A DNA stretch of 64,000 bases from Janthinobacterium saanense (GTDB taxonomy: Bacteria; Pseudomonadota; Gammaproteobacteria; Burkholderiales; Burkholderiaceae_D), in NCBI RefSeq assembly GCF_014200675.1, contig NZ_JACHCI010000002.1, positions 1-64,000 on the forward strand, read 5' to 3'. Every line of letters starts with the position of its first letter. The stretch's first letter is position 1. Both the position numbers and the translations under genes were made by a program. This document shows positions 17,819-26,909 of this stretch, one piece after another. Under the pieces are notes generated by a model. That model saw only the letters and a program-made list of their open reading frames with translations. It ran no database searches and had not been told where the DNA came from.

Positions 17819-18847
17819 TTACATGCCTTGCCGGTAGCGTGCTGGCGGCAGTTCAAACTGGGTCTTGAAGAAGCGGGTAAACGCGCTTTGTGAAGAAAAG
17901 CCCAGGCGGTCGCCGATTTCCGACAAACTCAAGGTGGTGTCGCGCAATAAACGGCGCGATTCACGGCTCTTGGCGCGCAATTCCAGCGCCCGAAACGAGG
18001 TCTGTTCCTGCTGCAACTGGCGTTGCAAGGTCCAGCGGCTCATCGCCATATCGTCACATAGTGCCAGCAGCAGCGAGGCGCCATCGGCATCCGTGCTGCC
18101 TTGCTTGTCCAGCAAGCCGATAATGGCCTGTTCCACGCGGGCCGAAAACAGCTGTGCGCCCTGCAATTGCTGCAGTTGCGTCTGGGCATGCTGCAGTGCG
18201 TGCGGCGCCAGCATGGCGTTGAACTGGGCCAGCGGCAAGTCCAGCCGGGGCGCTTCGAAGGTCAGCGTATTGCGCGCCTGCCCATAGCGCGCCTGGGCGC
18301 CGAAAGACTCTGAAATGGCTGGCGCAAACCATGGCGCCTTGCCCACGAATCCCGCCTGGAAAGCCGTGGCCGCGCCCGTGTCGTAGGCGCGCGTAAGCAG
18401 CGACAGCATGCGGAAATTGGCCAACGCCTGCATGGCGCCGCCCCGGGTGCAAAACTCGGAGATATATTCAATCTCGATGCGCGCGCCGCTTTCATTGATC
18501 AGCATGAAATCAAATTCACCGATTAGCCCGCGTAAATGCAGCAATTCGTGCAGCGCACTGCGCAGGGTAGGGCGGTTGAAGCAGACCTGGGCGATGGCAG
18601 AAAAATGCGCGAACCACTGCGTTACATCAAGCTCCAGGATGCCGCGATGGGGCGGCAGTTGCTGGGCATAAGCGACCATGCCGCGATGGCCTTGCGCACC
18701 GATGCGTCCGTCAGGCTGGTCCAGTTGCGCAGGCGTGATGCCCGTCTGGCGAAAAAAGTCGGCGGGGTGGTGGCCATCGGCCTGCATGGCGCGCGCGCAT
18801 TGCTGCGCGATGCGGTTCGATACCGTCCGCGTATCTGGTTTATGCAA
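17819..18847 (-). CDS. AraC-family transcriptional regulator
   Basis: 342 residues. The N-terminal ~210 residues match the ligand-binding domain seen in OruR/ArgR-like AraC proteins (LHELLHLRGLIGEFDFMLIN and following). The C-terminal pair of helix-turn-helix units is clear: DDMAMSRWTLQRQLQQEQTSF and LSLSEIGDRLGFSSQSAFTRFFKTQF, ending PARYRQG. It is divergent from the GH3 lipoprotein gene across a 225-bp gap and is the obvious candidate to regulate it; the inducer is unknown. Confidence 0.87.
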   Translation of the reverse strand: MHKPDTRTVSNRIAQQCARAMQADGHHPADFFRQTGITPAQLDQPDGRIGAQGHRGMVAYAQQLPPHRGILELDVTQWFAHFSAIAQVCFNRPTLRSALHELLHLRGLIGEFDFMLINESGARIEIEYISEFCTRGGAMQALANFRMLSLLTRAYDTGAATAFQAGFVGKAPWFAPAISESFGAQARYGQARNTLTFEAPRLDLPLAQFNAMLAPHALQHAQTQLQQLQGAQLFSARVEQAIIGLLDKQGSTDADGASLLLALCDDMAMSRWTLQRQLQQEQTSFRALELRAKSRESRRLLRDTTLSLSEIGDRLGFSSQSAFTRFFKTQFELPPARYRQGM

Positions 18848-19072
18848 AGCTGTCTCCCGTTTTTATACTCTTTTTTGTAGTAATTTTTCACGGATATTAG
18901 CATTTTGTAGCAGCTCGCCGCTGATCTTGCGCGTGCGTCAAAAATTGTTTTCGCGGGTATAAAACTGCTGCTGCCAGGTCAAGAAATACGCAGATTCTCA
19001 CGCTACATTGTTTGCGGGGCGGCCTGGATGCCGTCCGCCATACAGACAAATACAATAAATCAGGAGACTTGC

Positions 19073-21094
19073 ATGACCCAGATTACCCACATTAGCCGCA
19101 GATTAAAACCGATGACCGTGGCGGTCGCCAGTGGCCTGGCCGCGCTGGCGCTGGCCGCTTGCGGCAACAGCGATGACCCGGACTACACCCAGCCCCTGTT
19201 TGGCGCCACCACCTATAGCCAGATCAAGCTGGCCGGCTATAGCTTCAAGGATATGAACCGCAATGGCACGCTAGAGCCGTATGAAGACTGGCGTTTGTCG
19301 GCCGAGGTGCGCGCCGACGATCTCCTGTCGCGCATGACACTCGATGAAAAAGCGGGTTTGATGATGCATGGCACCGCCCCTACGGTGGCCGATCCGTCTG
19401 GCATCGGCCTGGGAGGGGCGTATGACTTGACGGCCTTGCAAGACTTGATCGTCAGGCAGTACATCAATACTTTTATCACGCGCATGGGCGGCGATACGGC
19501 CAATATGGCGGCGCAGTACAACCAGCTGCAAGCGCTGAGCGAAAGCTCGCGGCTGGGCATACCGGTTTCCATCAGCACCGATCCGCGCCACCATTTTCAA
19601 TACACGGTGGGCGCCAGCGCGGCCACCAGCGGTTTTTCACAATGGCCGGAAACTCTGGGCCTGGCCGCCATCGGCGACGATGCGCTGGTGCGCCGCTTTG
19701 GCGATATCGCGCGCCAGGAATACCTGGCCGTGGGCATCACGCAGGCGCTGTCGCCACAAGCCGACCTGGCCACCGAGCCGCGCTGGTCGCGCATCAACGG
19801 CACGTTTGGTGAAGATGCCGACCTGGCCAAACGCATGGTGCAGCACTATATCGAAGGCTTTCAGGATGGCAATACCGGTTTGCACGACGGCAGCGTGGTG
19901 GCCGTCGTCAAACACTGGGCAGGTTATGGCGCCACGCGCGAAGGCTACGATGGCCACAATTATTATGGCCGCTACATGACTTACCCGGGCAATAACTTTG
20001 CCTATCATTTGAAGCCGTTCGAGGGCGCGTTCACGGCCAGGGCGGCGTCCGTGATGCCCACCTATGCCATGCCGGACGGTAATATCACCATCGATGGCAT
20101 CACGCTGGAACAGGTGGGCGCCGGTTTCAGCAAGAGCTTGCTGACCGATTTGCTGCGCGGTAAATATGGTTTTGATGGCGTGATTCTGTCCGACTGGGGC
20201 ATTACCTCCGATTGCGATGCCAACTGCCGCAATGGCACGCCAGCTGGTGTGGCGCCCAGCTTTATCGGCTTTGGCACACCGTGGGGCATGGAAGACTCCA
20301 CCAAGGCCGAGCGTTACGTCAAGGCCGTGCTGGCCGGCATGGACCAGTTTGGCGGCGTGACGGAAGCGCCGTATCTGACGCAAGCCGTGCAAAGGGGGCA
20401 GTTGACGGAAGCGCGCATCACGGCTTCGGCGCGGCGCATCCTGGTCCAGAAATTCAGGCAGGGCTTGTTCGAGCATCCGTTTGTCGATGCTGCCAAGGCA
20501 GCTGCCACGGTGGGCAAGGCGGAATTTGTCGCAGCGGGTCTGGAGGCGCAGCGCCGTTCGCTGGTATTGCTGGAAAATAAGGACAAGGTCTTGCCGCTGG
20601 CGGCCAGCGTCCGGAAAGTCTATCTGTACGGTATCGATGCGGCCGTGGCGAAGCAGTATGGCTACACCGTGGTGGCCACGCCGCAAGAAGCCGATGTGGC
20701 GCTGCTGCGCGTGGCGGCGCCCTACGAAACGCTGCATCCCAACTATATCTTTGGCAGCATGCAGCATGAAGGCCGGCTTGATTACCTGGATGGCAACGCC
20801 GACTATGAAGCGATCAAGAACGCTGCCAAGTATGCGCCGAAGACGGTGGTGACGGTGTATCTGGACCGTCCTGCCATCCTGGGCAATGTCCAGGACAAGG
20901 CCAGCGCCATCCTGGCCAACTTTGGCGTCAGCGATACCGCGCTGTTCGACGTCCTGACGGGCAAGGCCAGGCCGCAGGGCAAGCTGCCGTTCGAACTGCC
21001 ATCGTCGATGGCCGAGGTACTGGCACAGAAATCGGACCTGCCTTATGACACGGCACATCCGCTGTACAAGTTCGGTTACGGCCTGGGGTATTAA
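19073..21094 (+). CDS. Glycoside hydrolase family 3 lipoprotein (beta-glucosidase/xylosidase-like)
   Basis: 673 residues from the ATG at 19073 (CAGGAG upstream). The N-terminus carries a lipoprotein signal with lipobox LAAC, so it is likely anchored in the outer membrane. The GH3 barrel follows: EVRADDLLSRMTLDEKAGLMMHG, then YGFDGVILSDWGI with predicted nucleophile Asp374. The second alpha/beta domain is recognisable (RSLVLLENKDKVLPLA) and ends LPFELPSSMAEVLAQ. There is no fibronectin-type C-terminal domain. It should release terminal beta-linked sugars from oligosaccharides; linkage unknown. The segment before the second domain is compact and lacks an obvious acid/base motif. Confidence 0.88.
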   Translation: MTQITHISRRLKPMTVAVASGLAALALAACGNSDDPDYTQPLFGATTYSQIKLAGYSFKDMNRNGTLEPYEDWRLSAEVRADDLLSRMTLDEKAGLMMHGTAPTVADPSGIGLGGAYDLTALQDLIVRQYINTFITRMGGDTANMAAQYNQLQALSESSRLGIPVSISTDPRHHFQYTVGASAATSGFSQWPETLGLAAIGDDALVRRFGDIARQEYLAVGITQALSPQADLATEPRWSRINGTFGEDADLAKRMVQHYIEGFQDGNTGLHDGSVVAVVKHWAGYGATREGYDGHNYYGRYMTYPGNNFAYHLKPFEGAFTARAASVMPTYAMPDGNITIDGITLEQVGAGFSKSLLTDLLRGKYGFDGVILSDWGITSDCDANCRNGTPAGVAPSFIGFGTPWGMEDSTKAERYVKAVLAGMDQFGGVTEAPYLTQAVQRGQLTEARITASARRILVQKFRQGLFEHPFVDAAKAAATVGKAEFVAAGLEAQRRSLVLLENKDKVLPLAASVRKVYLYGIDAAVAKQYGYTVVATPQEADVALLRVAAPYETLHPNYIFGSMQHEGRLDYLDGNADYEAIKNAAKYAPKTVVTVYLDRPAILGNVQDKASAILANFGVSDTALFDVLTGKARPQGKLPFELPSSMAEVLAQKSDLPYDTAHPLYKFGYGLGY

Positions 21095-21112
21095 AGGGGC
21101 GAGTGGCCAGTG

Positions 21113-21590
21113 GGTTCAGGCCCGATACCACGGGCATATCGCAGTGGGCCACGGCGCCCTGCAAGGTTAGGAACGAGGACATGGCGTGCACATGCGCAGG
21201 ATAGGCAGCGCCAGTTGCCGGGCCCTGGAATCCCAGGTGGTAATCACGGTGTGGCGCTTGCGCGGCGCCGCCCGGATTGACGACATTGACCTGGGCCGTG
21301 ATCTGCTAGGCTGGGCCCAGCCAAGCAGTGCAGATCCATGCCAGCACGGGATTGCCGTAGTAGCGGGCGAAGACTTCAGGCGCGCGCAGACACAGCTTTT
21401 GCTGGGCGTTCCAGATGCGGTCATTGGCGCCGGCCCTGGCAAAATGGTCGCCACCGGCCTGGCCGCTGGCATGCTGTTCGGCGATCAATGCCTGAAACAC
21501 GGCATTGACCTGCTCCAGCAATTCGAGGTCATCCACAGCGCGCTTGAGCACCACATTAGTATAGGGATGAATCAGCGCATTTTTCCTCAT
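21113..21590 (-). pseudogene. Phytanoyl-CoA dioxygenase (PhyH) family gene, nonsense-mutated and 3'-truncated
   Basis: From ATG at 21590 the minus strand reads MRKNALIHPYTNVVLKRAVD, then APEVFARYYGNPVLAWICTAWLGPA and a TAG at about 21306-21308. The same frame continues without shift as QITAQVNVVNPGGAAQAPH, RDYHLGFQ and LTLQGAVAHCDMPVVSG, a typical PhyH (non-haem Fe/2-oxoglutarate dioxygenase) core with the HRD iron-ligand motif. Similarity ends near 21115 at the 3' end of the GH3 gene, so the second His ligand region is missing. It has thus lost function twice: one internal stop and loss of its C-terminus. It is divergent from a LacI-type regulator that presumably once controlled it. Confidence 0.75.
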
Positions 21591-21623
21591 AAAAACCCTC
21601 AAAAAACCCTCAAAAGAGCTGCA

Positions 21624-22634
21624 ATGACGCATCCATTTCCAGTCAAGGTGGTGGCCCTGCAAGCCGGTGTCAGCGTGGCCACCGTCGACCGCGTGATCAA
21701 GGAGCGCGGCGGCGTGCACGCCAATACGGTGCGCCGCAGCGGGCAGGGGAGCCTGTCCGGTAAAAAATTCATGATCGATGTGCTGATGGTGGCGCCGCAG
21801 CGTTTTACGCATGCCGTGCGCCTGGCGCTGGAAGAGCAATTGCCATCGCTGCACCCGGCCGTGCTGCGTTCGCGTTTTTTGCTGCATGAAACCCTGGAGG
21901 TCGGGCAGATTGTCGAACAGCTCGAGCGCATCCGCAAAAACGGCTCGCACGGCGTGCTGTTAAAGGCGCCGGACGTGCCGCCGGTGGCTGAGGCCATCGG
22001 TCGCCTGGCGGCAGCCGGCATTCCCGTGGTGACCCTGGTGACGGATGTGCCGGGGGCGGCGCGCCACAGCTATGTGGGCATGGATAACCGCGCGGCAGGT
22101 GAGACGGCGGCTTGCCTGATTGGCCAGTGGATGGGGCGCCTCAAGCAACGGCAAGTGCTGGTCACACTCAGTAGCAATCGTTTTCATGGCGAAGAGGAGC
22201 GCGAGATCGGCTTTCGCCGCGCATTGCGCGAGCATCACCGCCATTTGACGATCGTTGAAGTGAGCGAAGGGCATGGCATCGATGGCGCCACGGGGGCGCT
22301 GGTAAGCCAGGCCCTGCTTGATCATCCCGGCGTGGCCGGCGTGTATTCCATCGGCGGCGGCAATGCCGCCATCGTGCAAGCGTTTCGCGAGGCGGGCCGG
22401 CGCTGCAAGGTGTTTATTGGTCACGATCTCGATGCAGACAATCTGGCGCTGCTGAAACAAGGCGCCATCCACGCCGTGCTGCATCATGACCTGGGCCAGG
22501 ACATGCGCCGCGCCTGCCAGGATATTTTGCGAGCACAGGGTGCCTTGCCTGCATTGCAGCAGGCGCCAGCCCTGTCGGCCATCCAGATTGTCACGCCCTG
22601 TAATTTGCCGGCGCTGGCGCTGCGTCACGGCTAA
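21624..22634 (+). CDS. LacI-type transcriptional regulator with a shortened hinge
   Basis: 336 residues from the ATG at 21624, the first that opens with the helix-turn-helix VKVVALQAGVSVATVDRVIKE. The remainder is a periplasmic-binding-protein-like sensor (KFMIDVLMVAP, GIPVVTLVTDVPGAARHSYVGMDN, GVAGVYSIGGGNAAIV, GHDLDADNLALL), in the sugar-responsive LacI subgroup. Between NTVRR and KKFMID only eight residues remain, where about twenty, including the hinge helix, are usual; this points to an in-frame deletion. Its divergent partner gene is a decayed PhyH dioxygenase, so the regulator may also be decaying. Confidence 0.8.
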   Translation: MTHPFPVKVVALQAGVSVATVDRVIKERGGVHANTVRRSGQGSLSGKKFMIDVLMVAPQRFTHAVRLALEEQLPSLHPAVLRSRFLLHETLEVGQIVEQLERIRKNGSHGVLLKAPDVPPVAEAIGRLAAAGIPVVTLVTDVPGAARHSYVGMDNRAAGETAACLIGQWMGRLKQRQVLVTLSSNRFHGEEEREIGFRRALREHHRHLTIVEVSEGHGIDGATGALVSQALLDHPGVAGVYSIGGGNAAIVQAFREAGRRCKVFIGHDLDADNLALLKQGAIHAVLHHDLGQDMRRACQDILRAQGALPALQQAPALSAIQIVTPCNLPALALRHG

Positions 22635-22714
22635 GCATGTCCGATTGACAGCGGTGGGGTGCTGGCCGATACTCATTGTTTCGCTCATCGTTCACCCTTG
22701 GAAGGAAAGCCCCG

Positions 22715-24526
22715 ATGTCCGTACCTCCGAAATTGTACAAGACCGTCATGGCGGCCACGCTTGCACTGGCCTTGGCTAGCGCGTTTGCCGCCCCGGCCGA
22801 TGCCGCTACTGCGCCGGCGGCATCGGCCGCCTGGGTCGATGCCAGCAACCGCAATGCCGCCATCGTGCTCGAAGCGCAGGCGCAGTTCTCGCCCGAGAAT
22901 GCATCGGACACGGGTTTGCCGCAATACGATGGCCTGGCCACCGACCTGGGGCCGAAGATTACCGAGCGTTATGTGGCCGCCATGCAGCAGGCGCGTGCCA
23001 AGCTGCAGCAGCGGCTGGCGGCCGAAAAGGATGAGCGCATCCGCCAGGATCTGGAGATATTGACGCACGCCGTCGACAACGAGATCACGGGCGCGCAGCT
23101 GGACGCCAAATATACTTTACCCTGGGTCGATGTGCCGCAGCTGGTGTTCGGCAGCATGCAAAGCCTGCTGCAGGAACAGCGTCCGGCCGCCCGCCGCGCC
23201 AAGGCGCTGGAACGCCTGCAGCGTTATGTGGGCCAGTTCCCCGGCAGCACGCCGATCACGGCACAGGCCAAGGCAAGGTTTACCGAAAAAATTGGCCAGA
23301 AGGGCCTGGCCGGCCCCGTGCGCCTGCAGGTGGAGCAGGCGCTGGACAATGTGCCGACCTATATCGCCGGCATCCGCAAGCTGTTTGCCGACATGAAGAT
23401 AGCGGGCGCCGAGCCGGCGCTGGCGGCCATGGAACAGCAATTGAACGAGTATGCGGCGTGGGAGCGCCAGACCGTGCTGCCGCTGTCGCGCACGGATTTC
23501 CGCATGGCGCCCGAACTGTACGCATTCCGCCTGAAGCAGGTGGGCATCGACATTGCACCGCAGGCGCTGATCGAGCGGGCCGAAGTGGCCTACCTGGAAA
23601 CGCGCGCCGCCATGCAGGCGCTGGCGCCCGTGGTGGCGGCCAGGCTGGCCTTGAAGGGCATCGATGGCAATGATTATCGCCAGGTGCTGCGCGCGCTGAA
23701 AAGCGACTCTATTCCCAACGAGCAGCTGGAAGCGCACTACAAGGAGGTCAATACGCAGCTCGAAGCGCGCATCCGCCAGCAGGGCGTGGTCGATCTGCCG
23801 CAGCGCGCGATGACCATGCGCCTGGCGTCGGCCGCTGAATCGGCGGCCCAACCGGCGCCGCATATGCGTCCGCCTCCGCTGATCGGCAATACCGGTGAAC
23901 ATGGCCAGTTCGTGCTCACCGTGAGCAATCCCGCCACCAGCGGCAAGGGTGAAGTGTATGACGACTTCAATTTCTCGGGCGCTGCCTGGACCCTGAGCGC
24001 GCACGAAGGCCGTCCTGGCCATGAGTTGCAGTTCAGCGCCATGGTGGAGCGCGGCGTGTCGCAGGCGCGCAGCCTGTATGCCTTCAACAGCGTCAACGTG
24101 GAAGGCTGGGCCTTGTATGCGGAAGCGGAGATGCTGCCGTATGAGCCGGTCGAAGGCCAGTTCATCGCGCTGCAGTTCCGCATGCTGCGGGCGGCGCGCG
24201 CCATGCTGGACCCGATGCTGAACCTGGGCCAGGTTACGCGTGTAGAGGCGGACCGCATCCTGACCGATGAAGTGATGCTGTCGAAACCGATGGCGCGCCA
24301 GGAACTGGACCGCTACACCTTCAATATGCCGGGCCAGGCGGGCAGCTATTTCTATGGCTACACGCGCATCCTGCAATTGCGTGCCGAGACCGAGCTGGCG
24401 CTGGGCGCGAAGTTTGACCGCCTCGCCTTCAACAACTTCCTGCTGGGCCAGGGCTTGCTGCCGCCGGACTTGCTGGCCAAGGCGGTGCGTGAGCAATTCA
24501 TCCCCGCGCAAAAAACCAGGGGCTGA
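22715..24526 (+). CDS. DUF885 family secreted (peptidase-like) protein
   Basis: 603 residues from the ATG at 22715 (AAGGAAAG upstream), with a signal peptide ending near APADA. The family hallmark HEGRPGHELQ is at 430-439, with His430, Glu431, His436 and Glu437 suited to metal binding as in zinc peptidases. Helical segments dominate, as in M32/M3-like folds. Members are predicted periplasmic or extracellular metallo-hydrolases; the substrate is not established. No operon partner: followed by a strong hairpin. Confidence 0.85.
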   Translation: MSVPPKLYKTVMAATLALALASAFAAPADAATAPAASAAWVDASNRNAAIVLEAQAQFSPENASDTGLPQYDGLATDLGPKITERYVAAMQQARAKLQQRLAAEKDERIRQDLEILTHAVDNEITGAQLDAKYTLPWVDVPQLVFGSMQSLLQEQRPAARRAKALERLQRYVGQFPGSTPITAQAKARFTEKIGQKGLAGPVRLQVEQALDNVPTYIAGIRKLFADMKIAGAEPALAAMEQQLNEYAAWERQTVLPLSRTDFRMAPELYAFRLKQVGIDIAPQALIERAEVAYLETRAAMQALAPVVAARLALKGIDGNDYRQVLRALKSDSIPNEQLEAHYKEVNTQLEARIRQQGVVDLPQRAMTMRLASAAESAAQPAPHMRPPPLIGNTGEHGQFVLTVSNPATSGKGEVYDDFNFSGAAWTLSAHEGRPGHELQFSAMVERGVSQARSLYAFNSVNVEGWALYAEAEMLPYEPVEGQFIALQFRMLRAARAMLDPMLNLGQVTRVEADRILTDEVMLSKPMARQELDRYTFNMPGQAGSYFYGYTRILQLRAETELALGAKFDRLAFNNFLLGQGLLPPDLLAKAVREQFIPAQKTRG

Positions 24527-24530
24527 CCGC

Positions 24531-24565
24531 ATCCCCGTCCGCAAGCATGTTTTGCGGACGGGGAT
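24531..24565 (+). terminator. Strong hairpin after the DUF885 gene
   Basis: ATCCCCGTCCGCAA (24531-24544) pairs perfectly over 14 bases with 24552-24565 around a seven-base loop, five bases after the stop codon. No T-run follows, so termination efficiency is uncertain. Confidence 0.55.
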
Positions 24566-24624
24566 AAAGTCTTGTCAGTTGTATAATTACAAGCAAGCCC
24601 ACCACCTCTGCCCTGGAGTAACGC

Positions 24625-25080
24625 TTGCAGCCTTTGATACGCTATCCCAATATGCCGCAGCTCCTGCACAAGGCGCGCGACAGCCTGTTGCAGCATTTCC
24701 GGCCCATCCTCAACCATTTCGGTGTAACCGAACAGCAATGGCGCATCCTGCGCGCGCTCAATGTCAGTTCGACGCTGGAGCCGCGCGAACTGTGCGATCT
24801 GTGCCAGATTTCCAGTCCCAGCATGAGCGGCATTCTGGCGCGCATGGAAGACACGGGATTGATCGCCCGCAGCAAGGTGGCGGGCGACCAGCGCCGCCTG
24901 CAAGTGCAGCTGTCGGACGCGGGCGCCAGCCTGGTGATCGAGATCGGCAAGCTGATCGACTTGCAATATGCCAGCCTGGAACAGGCTTATGGCAAGCAGG
25001 TGTTCGAGGACATGCGGCTGGCGCTGGAAGCGTTTATCGCACTCGACACCTTGCCGGTGGCGCCGGCGGTCTTGCGCTGA
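24625..25080 (+). CDS. MarR-family regulator, HpaR-like
   Basis: 151 residues from a TTG start at 24625 preceded by TGGAG. The winged helix is evident: FGVTEQQWRILRALNVSSTLEPRELCDLCQISSPSMSGILARMEDTGLIARSK, then DQRRLQVQLSDAGASLV. The wording closely resembles HpaR, the repressor of homoprotocatechuate degradation, but no hpa catabolic genes are nearby. It is convergent with the SDR gene that follows. Treat the HpaR name as a family resemblance only. Confidence 0.85.
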   Translation: MQPLIRYPNMPQLLHKARDSLLQHFRPILNHFGVTEQQWRILRALNVSSTLEPRELCDLCQISSPSMSGILARMEDTGLIARSKVAGDQRRLQVQLSDAGASLVIEIGKLIDLQYASLEQAYGKQVFEDMRLALEAFIALDTLPVAPAVLR

Positions 25081-25097
25081 TTTGTCCTGATCAGGTT

Positions 25098-25859
25098 TTA
25101 CGCCGCAAAACCGCCATCGATCTTCAAGCCCGCACCCGTCACGAAGGCCGCTTCGCTGCTGGCCAGGTAGGCCACCATGCCGGCGATTTCCTCGGCGCTG
25201 CCATGGCGCGGCAAGGCCATCAAGCCGTGCAGCATGGCGGCGAAGTCGCCATCGGCCGGGTTCATGTCGGTGGCCGTGGGGCCAGGCTCCACGTTATTGA
25301 TGGTGATGCCGCGCGGACCGAGATCGCGTGACAGGCCTTGCGTCAAGCCTGACAAGGCTGACTTGCTCATGGCGTAGGCCGCCGCGCCGCCGAATGGCGC
25401 GCGGTGCGCGTTGGTGCTGCTGATGTTGATGATGCGCCCGCCCTCGCGCATATGCGGCACGGCTGCCTTGATGGCCACAAACACGGCGCGCACGTTGACG
25501 GCCACCGTCTGGTCGAAATCGGCCAGCGAAAAATCATCGATGGCGCCGACCAGGAAAATGCCTGCATTATTGACCAGGATATCGAGGCGGCCGAATTGCT
25601 TTGCTACCTTGCTGATGGCGTCCGTCAGGGCGCCGGCGTCGGCCGCGTCGGCCTGCAGGGCCAGCGCCTTGCCGCCTGCCGCCTCAACGGCTTGCACCAG
25701 CGCCTGCGCTTCATCGGCCGAGCGCTGGTAGGTGAAGGCCACGGTGGCGCCTTCGCCGGCCAGGCGGCGCACGATGGCGGCGCCGATGCCGCGCGAACCG
25801 CCCGTGACAAAGGCGATTTTTTCGGCGTGGCGCAGTGGGGAGTTGTTGGCGTGGTTCAT
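25098..25859 (-). CDS. SDR-family oxidoreductase (FabG-like)
   Basis: 253 residues. Classical short-chain dehydrogenase: cofactor motif TGGSRGIG near residues 19-26, NNAG, active-site Ser in INISSTNAH, and catalytic YxxxK in YAMSK. The Arg residues in the beta2 region (TYQRSADEA) suggest NADP preference. It ends VTGAGLKIDGGFAA as in 3-oxoacyl reductase-like members. Substrate unknown. It is divergent from a LysR-type gene with 125 bp between starts, the usual arrangement for an enzyme controlled by its neighbour. Confidence 0.9.
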   Translation of the reverse strand: MNHANNSPLRHAEKIAFVTGGSRGIGAAIVRRLAGEGATVAFTYQRSADEAQALVQAVEAAGGKALALQADAADAGALTDAISKVAKQFGRLDILVNNAGIFLVGAIDDFSLADFDQTVAVNVRAVFVAIKAAVPHMREGGRIINISSTNAHRAPFGGAAAYAMSKSALSGLTQGLSRDLGPRGITINNVEPGPTATDMNPADGDFAAMLHGLMALPRHGSAEEIAGMVAYLASSEAAFVTGAGLKIDGGFAA

Positions 25860-25984
25860 GATGGTGTTTCCTGTAGTGAGTAGCGAGGTAGCCAGTATCT
25901 GCCTGCCATTGCATGCTTACTAGCCGGGTATCGCTACAATCACTTTCAACTGACAGTATCAAATGGGAGGGTTAGAATACAGCG

Positions 25985-26908
25985 ATGGACGCACTCAATC
26001 ACTTGCAATCATTCGTGTTGTCTGCTGAAACCGGCAGTTTTTCGGCGGCTGCGCGCCGTTTGGGCTTGACGCCGGCCGCCGTCAGCAAGAACGTAGCGCG
26101 CCTCGAAACCAGCCTGGGGCTGCGTTTATTCCAGCGCAGCACGCGGCGTTTGACCCTGACCGAAGGCGGCGAGCGTTTTTTGCAGCAGATCGGCGGCCCG
26201 CTGGGCGCCCTGCATGACGCAATCAACGAGGCGGCAGGCGAGGGCGGGCCACCGTCCGGCATTCTCAAAATCAGCATGGCGCCCTCGTTTGGCCGCCGCT
26301 ATGTATTGCCGCTGTTAGCTGAGTTCGTGCGTCGTTATCCGGGCGTGGTGCCCGACTGCCATCTCGACAACCGTCCCGTGGATCTGGTGGGCGAGGGTTT
26401 TGATGCAGCCATCGGCGGCGGCATCGAGCTGACGCCAGGCGTCGTAGCGCGCGAACTGGGGCCTATCTACATCGTCGCCACGGCTTCGCCAGCCTTCATG
26501 CAGGGCAAGGCCATGCCCGCGCATCCGCAAGATCTGGCCCCATTCGATGGCGTGGTGCGCCGCTCGGCCGGCAGCGGACGGTTGCGCAACTGGATATTGC
26601 GCGATGGGAACGGTGGCGAAGGCCTGGCCGAATGCCGGCCGCGTGCGATTTTTGATGATCCGGAAGCGATGGCGCAAGCCGCCATCGACGGCATCGGTGT
26701 GGCGCTGCTGCCGATGCCGCACGCGCTGCCCCATCTGCGCAGCGGCGCCCTGATCCGCTTGCTGCCAGGCTGGCGCGCCGATTCCGGGCCGCTGTCGCTG
26801 TACTACCCCAGCAAAAAACTGCTGCCCGCAAAGACGCGCGTGTTCGTCGACTTTATCGTCGGGCAGTTCCGGGAACAGGATTTTGCGGGGTTGATGGTGC
26901 CGGATTAG
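25985..26908 (+). CDS. LysR-family transcriptional regulator
   Basis: 307 residues, with GGGAGGG upstream. The N-terminal helix-turn-helix is typical: LQSFVLSAETGSFSAAARRLGLTPAAVSKNVARLETSLGLRLFQRSTRRL. The effector domain includes LKISMAPSFGRRYVLPLLAEF and PDCHLDNRPVDLVGEGFDAAIGGG. It belongs to the DmlR/AaeR-like subgroup that commonly regulates a divergent oxidoreductase, here the SDR gene. Confidence 0.9.
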   Translation: MDALNHLQSFVLSAETGSFSAAARRLGLTPAAVSKNVARLETSLGLRLFQRSTRRLTLTEGGERFLQQIGGPLGALHDAINEAAGEGGPPSGILKISMAPSFGRRYVLPLLAEFVRRYPGVVPDCHLDNRPVDLVGEGFDAAIGGGIELTPGVVARELGPIYIVATASPAFMQGKAMPAHPQDLAPFDGVVRRSAGSGRLRNWILRDGNGGEGLAECRPRAIFDDPEAMAQAAIDGIGVALLPMPHALPHLRSGALIRLLPGWRADSGPLSLYYPSKKLLPAKTRVFVDFIVGQFREQDFAGLMVPD

Positions 26909-26909
26909 A

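Noticed and set aside
24625-25080. Naming the MarR gene hpaR outright
   Set aside because: Sequence resembles HpaR, but no homoprotocatechuate genes are near, so only the family is stated.
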